From positions 12,208,223 through 12,272,222 of the forward strand of contig NC_080043.1 of NCBI RefSeq assembly GCF_012489685.1: a DNA stretch of 64,000 nucleotides, given 5' to 3'. This document shows, piece by piece, positions 54,745 through 64,000 of this stretch; positions within the stretch are counted from its first letter, which is position 1, and each line of letters begins with the position of its first letter. The notes under the pieces were generated by a model. The model ran no database searches. It was not told where the DNA came from and was given only the letters and a program-made list of their open reading frames with translations. A program made the position numbers and the translations under genes. The stretch comes from Lotus japonicus (taxonomy: Eukaryota > Streptophyta > Magnoliopsida > Fabales > Fabaceae).

Positions 54745-54897
54745 GTCAAGGGAATTAATGGAGTGCCAAAAATTAAGAATGGTTATAATCCTGCAACTTG
54801 GATGTTGGAGGTTACTTTACAAGCCCAAGAAGCAGCTCTTGGAGTTAACTTCGATGAAATATACAAGAATCCCATATCCATGTCATTGGAAACTTGA
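54745..54897 (+). pseudogene. Captured ABCG (PDR-type) transporter fragment
   Basis: [20 protein letters not shown], then [20 protein letters not shown] and KN before a diverged tail and stop. The [12 protein letters not shown] motif is diagnostic of the region after the second nucleotide-binding domain of plant PDR transporters. Confidence 0.8.
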
Positions 54898-54899
54898 TT

Positions 54900-56940
54900 C
54901 AGATGTTTGGAAGCAAACATTGCTCTTTAACACAGAATTTTTTTATGTATGAGGGTTTGTCATGATACAAGAGTTGGGTGCTCAAAAGAGAACAGGTATA
55001 TCTTGGAATGGGAGGAAGTGGATATGAGGGGAATGCTATGTCATGTGTAAAAATGATTAAGAATGGAAATAAAGAATAATGGATGGAGAGAAAATATTTA
55101 TATGATTCAAGATATACATTTTGTTCCTTCTTTGGTTTATTTTTTGCATTCTAATTTCTTTAAAGCATTCTTTTAATCTTTTTATGCAAAGCTTTCTGCA
55201 TTTTGTTGAGTATGTGTGACTCTAATGTTGTTCTCTTCCTTTCGTTCTTTGCTTTAGTTTTTGGTGCTGCACTTTCTTTAATGTTGTAGCTCATTTGTTT
55301 CTTTCAGAGTCCTTTCTCTTTTGTTGATTTCTCTTTCGCCTCTTTTCGTCTTTCAATTTTTCTTTATAATTATTCTATCGTATTTTCAGGTAATTAGTGG
55401 GTACTATGTTTAATTGCTTTGAGGACGGTGACAGTTTTGAAAGGTAAGCCCTGTAATGCAATTATAGACCTCATCCCTATTCATAGTTGTTTGATTCTTA
55501 GTTGTCTATTTGTGCATGACTTTCACTATGCACGATGCAATACTTTCAGAAGTCTAAACCGGGCAAAATCAGTGAAAAAAAGTTATCACTTTTTGTTTTA
55601 GCTTTATAAATTATATCTCTTTGTTAGTAACTGTTAATTAGACTATTTTTACCAAGTAGCTAGGCTACCTCAGTATGTGATCTAATTCTTGGGTTATGTA
55701 GGGGTTATAAAAAAGGAGACAGGATATAGGTGATGTAAATTAGGTGATTTATTATTTGGGACATTAAGAGTCCAACCAAGTGCCTCTCAATTTGAGGTTA
55801 AGGATGCTTTTAGACACCTTACTCTGCAGGTTTTATGCATATTCCTTGACTGAGGGTTCTTTTAATATTTACTATTGTTCCCATGCCCACCTGGATTGCT
55901 TTTCCATTTTCCATTTACTTGACTGAGGTTAAGTATGATTTTATGAAATTCTCTCATTTCTTTTCTCTAATGCAGCTGCTTACTTTGTCTCTTCGAAATT
56001 TGAGTGCTTGATGTTATTTGATCATTCGATTAATCTGAGAGGGGGATGCTATTTTTTAGAAGACAAAAAAATTGATTTTGGTGTTTTATTGTGTTTCAGT
56101 ACCAAGGGAGCAAATGTGAGGTTTGGATCCCTATGACTCCTTCCCCATTCCTGGCCTGCTCCTCCTTTTTGCATCCCTATGACTATACACTCAACATGAC
56201 TCTTGACTAAATGCAAGGAAGTTACCTTCATACTGAAAAGAAGGCAGTTTAAGTTACACCTTGGCCAGCCACATAAACTAAAAAGAAGAAAAATTATGTA
56301 CGCTTTAGATGTCATGCTGACTTAGCATCTGGAGTATCTTCAGATGATGGCCATATGAAGCAAATCAAGTCCTCAAATAACCAATTTGCATGTAAATCAT
56401 CATTGTATCCTATCCTACCCCTTTTCACTATTTGTTTTTTATATTCTAGAGCTTTTTAAACTGCCAAATAACTAGCTACTAAAAGACTTGATAATTGCTA
56501 ATTAAGTTTGTGTACAATATTTAGTGCAGAATATCAGACAATGGGACCCATTCTTATGATTTTATTTTATTTTATTTTTATCTTTTATTCGTGATTAAAT
56601 TAAGGAGTAACAACTCTTCCATTAAAATGCGGGTCTCTAATTGTAAGTTAAATGTCATCTTAATCAGTGTTATTCCTTTAAGTCTGTTAAACTCCTATAG
56701 AGTGGAATATGACCTATCTCCCTTTTTTTTACAGTGAAGAAAGCTTTTGGTGAAGAGATCTGAAAGCAATATTCAATTTCTTGAGGTTATATCTGTAACT
56801 ACGGGCTCTATACATTAAAAGGTCACTAATGTGTGCACTCAGTAAAATAAAATTCAAATTTTGATTTAAAATAAATTTAGTTATATTAATCTATAAAATA
56901 ACTTTAAAAACACAAAATTAAAAAAGAATCATACTAAAAA
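54900..56940. other. Helitron C distal part, no gene recognised
   Basis: T-rich intron-like sequence. Short frames exist (for example near 55419-55600) but none resembles a known protein. Confidence 0.4.
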
Positions 56941-56983
56941 CAAAAATGAATATCCTCGTGCATCGCACGGGTAAAAGGACTAG

Positions 56984-57885
56984 AAATCATATATTTCTAA
57001 CGTAAACTAATATTGGTTAAATGTTTTGCTATTGTCAATTTTGACTGAGGAAATTGAATATTTTAAAATGAAAGTTTAAATGCGTATTTTACCATACACA
57101 ATTATCAATGGCACTAGCAATGATATAAAAAACTATACTAACAAACTACCACAAACAATATGTCGAGCTATTTTTTTATAATAGAGATATTAAGCATAGA
57201 GGACATAATCGTAGGTGAACAGATAGACAATGGAATTAGCCTCAACATCCCCTCATGAATTTTTTATCACACATCCATGTCTTTTGATGACTCTTACAGT
57301 CCAGATTACTAATCTATCTTTCCTTAAAAAAATCACAGATCCCTAATTTTTTCAGCATCGTGCTATTTTAGCCTTAAATTAATGAGTTTTTGAATAGAAT
57401 AAACTCTTTAAGTTTTCCTAATCATCAATTAACGCTAATAATTGGTGTTCCCGTAATGATTATAAGAAACATTAATCTAGCAGTTGGAATGTGTAACAGG
57501 ACATGTCAATAGTTTACTCGAATGAGAATACAATCCACTATATTGCCAAGACAACACACAAACGACAAGGGTTGTAATACAAGTCAAGTTAAAAGTGTGT
57601 GGTGTGTCATCACAAGGGAGACAAGACACCGCAAACACATTAAATCCATCACCATGCCACGACCAAACAAAAAAGCCAAAAATCTTAAAAATTATAATAT
57701 AAAAACAATATATTAATATAAAAATATCTTTTAAAAAATAACGCAAAAATCATAAAAACACACAAAATAAATATAAATGAACACGGGTAAAAAATACTAG
57801 TATTTTATATTCAAAGTATAATTTACATAATTTCACATCTATCTATAATCTATAATCTATAATCTATAATCTATCTATAATCTAT
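56984..57885. other. Spacer with possible truncated Helitron end
   Basis: AT-rich. At 57784-57800 acacgggtaaaaaatactag resembles the last bases of a Helitron without an intact hairpin. A run of (aatct)n-type repeats begins at about 57836. No gene. Confidence 0.4.
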
Positions 57886-57910
57886 CTATCTATAATAATA
57901 ATAATATATA
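57836..57910. repeat. (ATCT/AATCT)n microsatellite at Helitron D 5' end
   Basis: atctataatctataatct-type units running into ctatctataataataata and the Helitron start tatatataaaagcaaag. Confidence 0.85.
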
Positions 57911-58959
57911 TAAAAGCAAAGTTTTGCAGCCTTAGGAGCGAAAAAGTCATTCAGCAATTTATTACACATCAAATTGATTTTTAACATGGGTATTTTAGTA
58001 AAGATGCACATTATTCTCCTACGATTGAATCTTGGCCGTTCATATATTTGTTGCAACGCTGCTTCAGATTTGCTGCTCATTTTTCTTCCACTATTTTGCT
58101 CTTATGGGTTTCTCATTCTTCAACGCTTCAGGTTTCTCAGTCCGTTCATATCTTCCGCTACCTTTTACTTCCCCCTTAACCTAGCAGCGCCGCTGCTCAC
58201 ATGAGAGAGATTTGAACTCTACGATCTGGGGTGGTGCCCATTTTCTCCTTTCAACCCATTTTCTTCTATGCCTTCCTTTCGAAGTTCTCGAATTTTCATC
58301 AAGACTTCATTCACGTTTTTCTTTATTAGAACATAAAGATAAAGGGATTGACGATAAGGGCTTTCATTACTGTCCATCCAATTTCTATTCATTGTATACT
58401 TCCTCCCTGTGCCTCTTTCTTTTATTGTTTCTAATCTTCTTTGGTATGAAACTGTTTCAGGTCCATTTTGTTCGTGCTTTGAGTAGAAGGTAATGGTTTT
58501 AATCTTCATTAATCGTTATTCGTTTCTTCCCTGAGTATTTCCTGCTTCCAAATTTTACATCGTTTCTTATTTCATGAAAAACTATGCCTTAATTGATTGT
58601 CTTAGAATGAATTCAGTATTTCTACTGATTGTCTTGATTGCCCAAGTTAGCATCTCAATCCTTAACCATTCTTCGCTGATTTTAGTTTATACCTAGACAA
58701 GATCTGTTCTTAAGAAGACATAAATTTTTCGTCTTCTTTCTTCTTTGTTTTGTTTGTGTGTGATTCATTATGGGCACTGAATTTTGGTCATGTCTCCTAG
58801 GTTTCATTCCGTTTCTCTTCTCTCTGTCTATTTATGCCTCTATTCTCCATTTCTTTCATTCAATTTAGATTGAATCATGGTTTTTAAATTATAATTATTT
58901 GTTGCTGAATTTGCTGCTTTGAATTATTATTATCTCAACCGAAAGACTCACTCTTTAGA

Positions 58960-59425
58960 TTTCAATTTTGCAGGGGATGCTGCCTTCAAATATCAAAGAA
59001 ACATCCAAAGAATCAAGGCGCAGAGATGTGAGCATTTCCTATTTACATGTGTGTGTTCCCCCTTTGCTATTGCAGAATTCTGGGCGTATGGGATCCAGGT
59101 AAGCACTACTCCTAACAGAATTATTAATTTCATGTAAATGTTCCATATAAATTTGATAAATGATAACAAGGTGTTATTTACATATGCATACCCCTGTGTC
59201 ATGTGGTTAGCAATCAGGCCAACACTCTTGGAATGATTTTGTGTTTTTACAGTTGAGTTTTTTATTTGAGTTTTTAGTTTTTTTCTTTTTTTTTATAATT
59301 TTGGACATGAGAAGGTTAGGGTCTGTGGCTAAGTTGTGTTACATTGCATCTTGATGTTCATTCGAGAGAACTGGTGAAGGGGCAGGGGCTTAGTGAGCGT
59401 GGGGAAATTATTCTCTTCTATAAGG
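58960..59425 (+). pseudogene. Unidentified captured exons in Helitron D
   Basis: First piece: a tgcag acceptor, GDAAFKYQRNIQRIKAQRC, then IAEFWAYGIQ and a gtaagc donor at about 59099. Second piece (59344-59423): LHLDVHSRELVKGQGLSERG, then EIILFYK and a gtaacc donor. Spliceable and open but not recognised. Confidence 0.35.
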
Positions 59426-60024
59426 TAACCTCCCAATCTGCATTATTGTGTCTTTTAAGATTTTTATTTCCATCTTGGTTTCATTGGTGTAGAATTATTT
59501 TAGTTCATTCTCATTATATGCTTCACTTTGATGCTTATTCAAGAAAATTGTCTATATAAAATGACAATCACTATATAATTAAGTAATTGTTATTTCATGA
59601 ATTATTACTCTACAGTTTCATTTCTTCCATAACGGCTGATTTCAATCTTGCCAAATTACAAGTTATTTTCATTGAATTGTTTTTATGATAGTTAATATAG
59701 CAAAGAAGCCTTTGATAGCTTAGGCAGTTTCAAACGACATTACTTTTTATAATAATTGCCAATAAGTGGCATTCCTTTTAAGTATCTTACATTAATAGGT
59801 ATTTGCATCAACATTTTTATTGCTATTTTGGCATTTTATTTATTTATTAAGTTGTTACTTTGTGGGTATTTTGGCATCTTAGTGTTTATTAGAAAATTTT
59901 GTGTGACCTACACCAGTATTTTGGCATCTTAGTGTTTATAATCATTCAAGTTAGCGAAACTAATGCACGGCCTAATACCTATTTTATCTGCACAGTTTAA
60001 TTACCTATGTTATTGGTTGTGTAG

Positions 60025-60083
60025 GCTGAACCTAAAACAGATGAAGTATATGATCAGACAACTTTGCTTCCTGAAGCAGATGT
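60025..60083 (+). pseudogene. Captured auxin response factor exon (copy in Helitron D)
   Basis: Same AEPKTDEVYDQTTLLPEAD as 53028-53086, with the same intron upstream (ttattggttgtgtag) and the same downstream sequence (ggaactacac..gagagctaagaatcag). Confidence 0.75.
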
Positions 60084-61739
60084 GAGTGTGCTCTGACTTC
60101 TGCCATTGGATTGATTGGCACATCGATTGAGGAACTACACCCGAGAGCTAAGAATCAGAGTAAAAGAGTCCTACTGCTAACCTTATTTTAAAATCTTTTA
60201 TAATCTTATTTCAGTTTGAAGCATCATTTACTAATTATAGAACTTGATCCACATTGTCAATTTCCCTCCCAGACAGAGATTGTGGTATCGCATCATAAAG
60301 TTTGTTCTTTTCTCACTAGCTTTTCTTCTTTGCAGATATTGTTTCTGCAACCACAACTTTTCTTTTTGCAGATATTATGTCTGCAATTGATCTCATCCCT
60401 TTGTTGCTTCAATATTCTATAAATGCTTCTCCTGGATGTTCCCGGTTGCATTGTTTTGGATTCTCTTTGATTCTACATGCTTGGATGATCAAGTAGCCAA
60501 TTAAGGTTTGAATCTTATCTTGGTGTCTTCAATCCATACCATATTTTTCAACAGTGATGTAATTAGAGTAAATGAAACTCCTATACTTCATCCCCCTTTT
60601 CCTCATTATGCTTGCACATGCTCTTGACTTGCTTTTTGCTATGATTCCTAAATTCGTTAATTTGCTTTCAGAAAATGTTACTATACAGCATACAATAAGG
60701 TCTTAGTAGAGAGTGGAATGGAGGAATGTGCTACCCTGAATTTATGAGTTGTATCACTACCAAGAATGGTTATTTATTTTCAAGTTAGAGGGAAGAAAAT
60801 AGGAATCACATAGCCATGCTGTTGGATTTTTATTTTGGTTTTGACATTCATATTAAGCATATGCATGATGCATCTGAATTTTAACATAGTGATAAAGCTA
60901 ATGAATGAAAGATTAAAAAAGCACATGATAGTAGCTCCTTGGTTTTGATTGAATATGTTTCTGTTTATTTTTATTTTCGCAATTCCAAGAATCAAGTCTC
61001 AAATCTAAATGCTAACTGTTGCAAGGTTTTGGATTCTCTAATTCTGCATGCTTGGTAGAATGAGTAGGAAATTAAGGTGGTGAATCTTATCTTGGAGTCT
61101 TAAATTGATATCACAACCAGCTATATTTTTCAACAGTGTGATTCAAGTGTATCATCTTATCCGAACTAAAGGCAGATGTTCTCAGGAACGAAAAAAGTAG
61201 GAGTAACGAAGAAGATAAATGAGAATGTATATGAGAATTCTTACTGAATGTACAAGTTGTTGCATTGTTGTCTCCCACCAAGGTATGAATCATCCGTCTT
61301 TTTACTTTTTTCACCTTTGTTATTTCTTTCCTCTTTCACTCCCATTCCATGTTATGTTTTTTTTTGCCTTCTTTGAAGTTTTATTTTTCAGCCTATGCAT
61401 TCCCAAGACTATTCACAAGTACAATGCTTATAAGGATGTTGGTCTTTCTACTTACTGATTATATGAATTAGAATTATGTGAGCAGAGAGAGAAGGCTGGG
61501 ACAGAAAAATGCTAAAATGAGTTATTTTAGATTGCAAGAACGTCAATCTTTCCAGAACAAGAAAGTAAAGTTCTCAGCCAGCAGAGGCAGCATCAAAGTG
61601 AAGGACAAGAAAGTAGTGGACAGAAAGATTCATATGCTAATCAACCTCTGATCAATTGTATCAAGTGAAATGCATTTAGAAACTGTACAGGTTATTGTTG
61701 TTGATTCTCAAGAGGATGATAGTACGGATAATTGAAGCG

Positions 61740-62010
61740 CATAAGCTTTGTTGAGTTCAACACTACAGGTTTTGGTTAAAATCTGATGGCTAGAATGGTA
61801 TATGTGGAGGGAGAAGGGTTATGGAAAAATTGTCAAGGCATGGCACTGCCCATTAAGGTTATCCAAAGGCCTAAGTCACTTGATTTAGGAGTGCAATTCT
61901 CTAGCAGCCCTGATGAGCCAGCCACTGAGGGAGCTGTGATCAAGTCTTCAAGAATTGGTGCTTTGGAAAACATACCAAAGAATTTGGATCGAAGATGATG
62001 GCTAAGACAG
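61740..62010 (+). pseudogene. Captured G-patch protein fragment
   Basis: VEFNTTGFG, a stop, then LMARMVYVEGEGLWKNCQGM and IKVIQRPKSLDLGVQFSSSP. A second partial repeat (RIGALE.., then FGSKMMAKTVG in a shifted frame) follows. These match the GFGSKMMAKMGxxEGxGLGKxxQG signature of G-patch RNA-binding proteins such as plant CCCH/G-patch factors. A stop, lost glycines (GLWK for GLGK) and a frameshift show decay. Confidence 0.7.
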
Positions 62011-62030
62011 TAGGTAGAGAATCATAATGT

Positions 62031-63500
62031 AATTACACCATTGAGTGTTGTTAGGCTACCGAAGTCATGACTCATGAGGACTAGGCTCCAAAAGTTAATT
62101 TAGATTTCTTTATTTTTTGCTCCTTTCTAATTGTATATTGGCCTAAGATTATGATTCACCTTTGTAGTTTAGCTTTAGCACGCATTTTCTAACAATGGAA
62201 TTCACTATGTTAAAATGTTATATTTTCTTGCGTCTATAAACATCTCTTTAAAAAAGGGAATGTTATTTGAGAAGTATCTTTCTAGGGATTTTACTTAAAT
62301 ATGTTTAAATTGGCATTGAAGATGTTCCTTTGCTAATGGAAATAGCAAAGGAACACTGAGGATGAAAAAGTTATAATGAATTGTAAGAGAACAACAATGG
62401 AATGATACTTGGGGAGCGGTTGATAATTCGGCCAGTTGCTGAATTTAGGAGAGAGAGATAGCATTGGCTTTTGCTCTAAGGGTGACGCATTGAACTTTAT
62501 GTGATAGTGACTAGGTCTCATCCGGTTAATGTTAGAAACATTCTTTTTGTGCCTTTTAAAATTCTAAATTAAAACTATAAAAAATTAACCCACTATACTA
62601 ATTATTATGACAATAATAGTTCTTAAGTTTATTCTTAATGTAAATGTTTCACTTGAAAAAAAATTAAAAATATGAAAACTTACTCAGTGTCTTTTTTTCT
62701 CAATCGGAAAACTATATTTAATGTCTTTTATTAGCTCATATATATTAATCTCATATTAATTTGTTTGATAAAAAATCAAATTAAATAATGGAAGTGCAAA
62801 AGTTTTAAAGAGCAATTTATATACACACCACATGTAAGGTAAATAGTTGTAGAAGAAAGGGTTAGTGCAAAGTTGTTTTTGGCATTGATATAAAATTTAA
62901 TGGTAAAACCTGTAACGTTAATTTTAAAGATTAATATTAATATATTCAATAATTGTAACTAATAAATCATGCCTTATGAAATTCTCAAACTGATATGAAT
63001 TAAAAACTATTATTATGTAACCAATAATTTTTTAATAAAACACTACAAAACATTTTGAAATTGTTATAAACTATAATGATAAATTAGCATGAGGAAATTG
63101 ATAAATTAGATCTATGAAGTATTAACTTAAATTTGTAAAACAGTAAAATAAATGTCAATCATATACCCACTTAATAAACAATTATGTGCACACTTCAATT
63201 GAGGTGGTTACAAAACATCTTTTATGTTTTAAAAAGAAATTGAGTAGTTACAAACATAAGTTAGACTTTATCTCAACTTAAATTTCAAAAATGCAAAATA
63301 ATTTTCAATCATGTCCCCACTTTGATCGAGGTGGTTACTGCGGGGTTTTATTCATTGACATTGTGAGGATGAATATGAATGTGATATTGTTTTTATCATC
63401 AATTTGCTAATTATTGGAAGGAAGGGGAAAAGACCACAGAAGAATAAAGAGAAAATATTGAGAGTGATTTCTCATTAGCGGTGGGTTGGGTAAATTGTTA
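62031..63500. other. AT-rich, nothing recognised
   Basis: No gene, RNA or clear repeat. A pair of similar tcaattgaggtggttac / tcgatcgaggtggttac-type blocks occurs at about 63190 and 63310. Confidence 0.4.
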
Positions 63501-63504
63501 ATCT

Positions 63505-63775
63505 AATCGGCCTATTAAGCTTCTAGCTGAGCTAAGGATGATTGATCTGTTTTTAAGAGAGGTTTCGTGCTTAGGTGTCTCTCATATTTTTAGAGAAGCT
63601 AATGATCTAACTGAGCTGATCACTTAGAAAAGGAGGGGTGTGGTAGGACTTACCCTTTGTGGAGTCTCTTACCTTAGCTTGGTAGCTCTTAGCATAAAGA
63701 GTGTTTGTATTTCCTACTTGAGAAGGACGGTCTCACGCTTTTTCATTAATAAATTATTTCGTTTCCAAAAAAGAA
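63505..63775 (+). pseudogene. LINE 3' remnant (RNase H end and 3' UTR)
   Basis: LAELRMIDLFLREVSCLGV and SHIFREANDLTELIT resemble the C-terminal RNase H segment of plant LINE/non-LTR polyproteins (HxxREAN.xAD). The following gagaaggacggtctcacgc and cattaataaattatttcg resemble a LINE 3' untranslated end. Short and partly degraded. Confidence 0.5.
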
Positions 63776-64000
63776 TTAAGAGAAAACAGACAATATCATC
63801 GTGAAATTATGAAGCTTATATTAAATGCAACTAAATATTGCTAATGGTTGAAATTTGAATTAAGAATGAAACAGTAAGATTAAAATTGAAAGCCAGTTAG
63901 TAAATACTAATTTGCATATTCAACTTTTGTTTGGGTAGCTGAAATAATGATTAAGATTCTAAAATATTTTATATGAATACAATTAAATAATGATTTAGAT
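63776..64000. other. AT-rich window end, nothing recognised
   Basis: No feature can be supported in the last 225 bases. Confidence 0.4.

Larger units (their letters stand above)
51243..56983 (+). mobile_element. Helitron C carrying several captured gene fragments
   Basis: 5' end TCTATACTATATATAAAGG; 3' end CGTGC-ATC-GCACG (about 56956-56968) then ggtaaaaggactag ending 56983. The first 180 bp match Helitron D (tgcagc, aatctattgcactac/aatttattacacatc, attttagtaaa, ccgttcat). Plus-strand cargo in order: an unidentified exon (52325-52495), ADH-like (about 52702-52865), ARF (53028-53086), EBF-type (53509-53768) and ABCG/PDR (54745-54897). Other exon-like pieces (about 54180-54280, 54570-54660) were not identified. 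No Rep-helicase is visible, so it is non-autonomous. Confidence 0.8.
57886..62030 (+). mobile_element. Helitron D, gene-capturing relative of C (3' end not found)
   Basis: The 5' part (57886-58090) matches the start of Helitron C. It shares with C the ARF exon segment. Own cargo: exon-like frames at about 58960-59100 and 59344-59425 and a G-patch fragment at 61740-62010. No hairpin plus CTAG was found before the window ends, so the 3' limit given is only the last cargo. It may extend further. Confidence 0.6.

Noticed and set aside
57777..57800. Extra Helitron 3' end
   Set aside because: CTAG and acgggt are present but the stem-forming half is missing, so it is only noted as a possible truncated end.

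Overview
The window looks like nuclear DNA from a flowering plant, most likely a legume. Genes have GT..AG introns, intergenic DNA is very AT-rich, and most of the sequence is nested transposable elements. The legume call is inference: it rests on the SIRE/Maximus-like copia element and on MITE families with the termini GGGTCCGGATCC and GGGTTAAATATGTTTTTAG. I see no bacterial-type operons, CRISPR array or tRNA gene.

The host genes are a minus-strand tandem cluster of G-type (S-locus) lectin receptor-like kinases of the At4g27290 kind. Copy A is only the 5' end of exon 1 and runs off the left edge (1-1281). Copy B (21120-24540) is complete: seven exons, 816 codons, all kinase motifs intact. 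Copy C (33443-47879) is a broken paralogue with the same exon plan. Its exon 1 is split by a 9.77-kb Ty3/Gypsy element, it has a nonsense codon beside the insertion and a 10-nt insertion in exon 7, and a 186-bp MITE sits in frame in its signal-peptide region. Its upstream region is tandemly duplicated.

From left to right: promoter of A with a Stowaway MITE (2690-2989); a Helitron remnant of about 11 kb (about 3409-14704) with a degenerate Helitron helicase; that helicase is split by a young pol-less copia element (9346-14437, TSD GTACG), and the Helitron also carries a hairpin element (7731-8519) with a piece of Gypsy integrase inside one arm. A second Helitron follows directly (14705-19721), with an ABCG/PDR exon fragment, a PIF/Harbinger MITE and a second Stowaway copy. 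Then comes kinase gene B. Next are a minus-strand Helitron with a roughly 235-bp tandem array (25490 to about 28940), a degenerate Gypsy fragment carrying a hAT-type MITE and a Cassandra-like solo LTR with 5S rRNA-like sequence (29231-31150), and the RPA gene end of another Helitron (31691-32811). Gene C with the Tat-lineage Gypsy element (36930-46699) follows.

The right-hand 13 kb is dominated by two related Helitrons (51243-56983, and from about 57886 onward). They begin with homologous 5' ends beside tetranucleotide-type repeats and share a captured auxin-response-factor exon. Otherwise they carry different gene pieces: ADH-like, EBF-type F-box LRR, ABCG/PDR and others in the first, a G-patch protein in the second. 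A LINE RNase H-like remnant lies near the right end.

The most interesting items are the in-frame MITE in the receptor signal peptide, the spliced antisense gene inside the Gypsy element, the two lone TAG codons in its otherwise open gag-pol frame, the retrotransposon fragment inside one arm of a hairpin element, and the paired gene-capturing Helitrons. Most of these match known classes of plant element. I found no clear evidence of an entirely new system.
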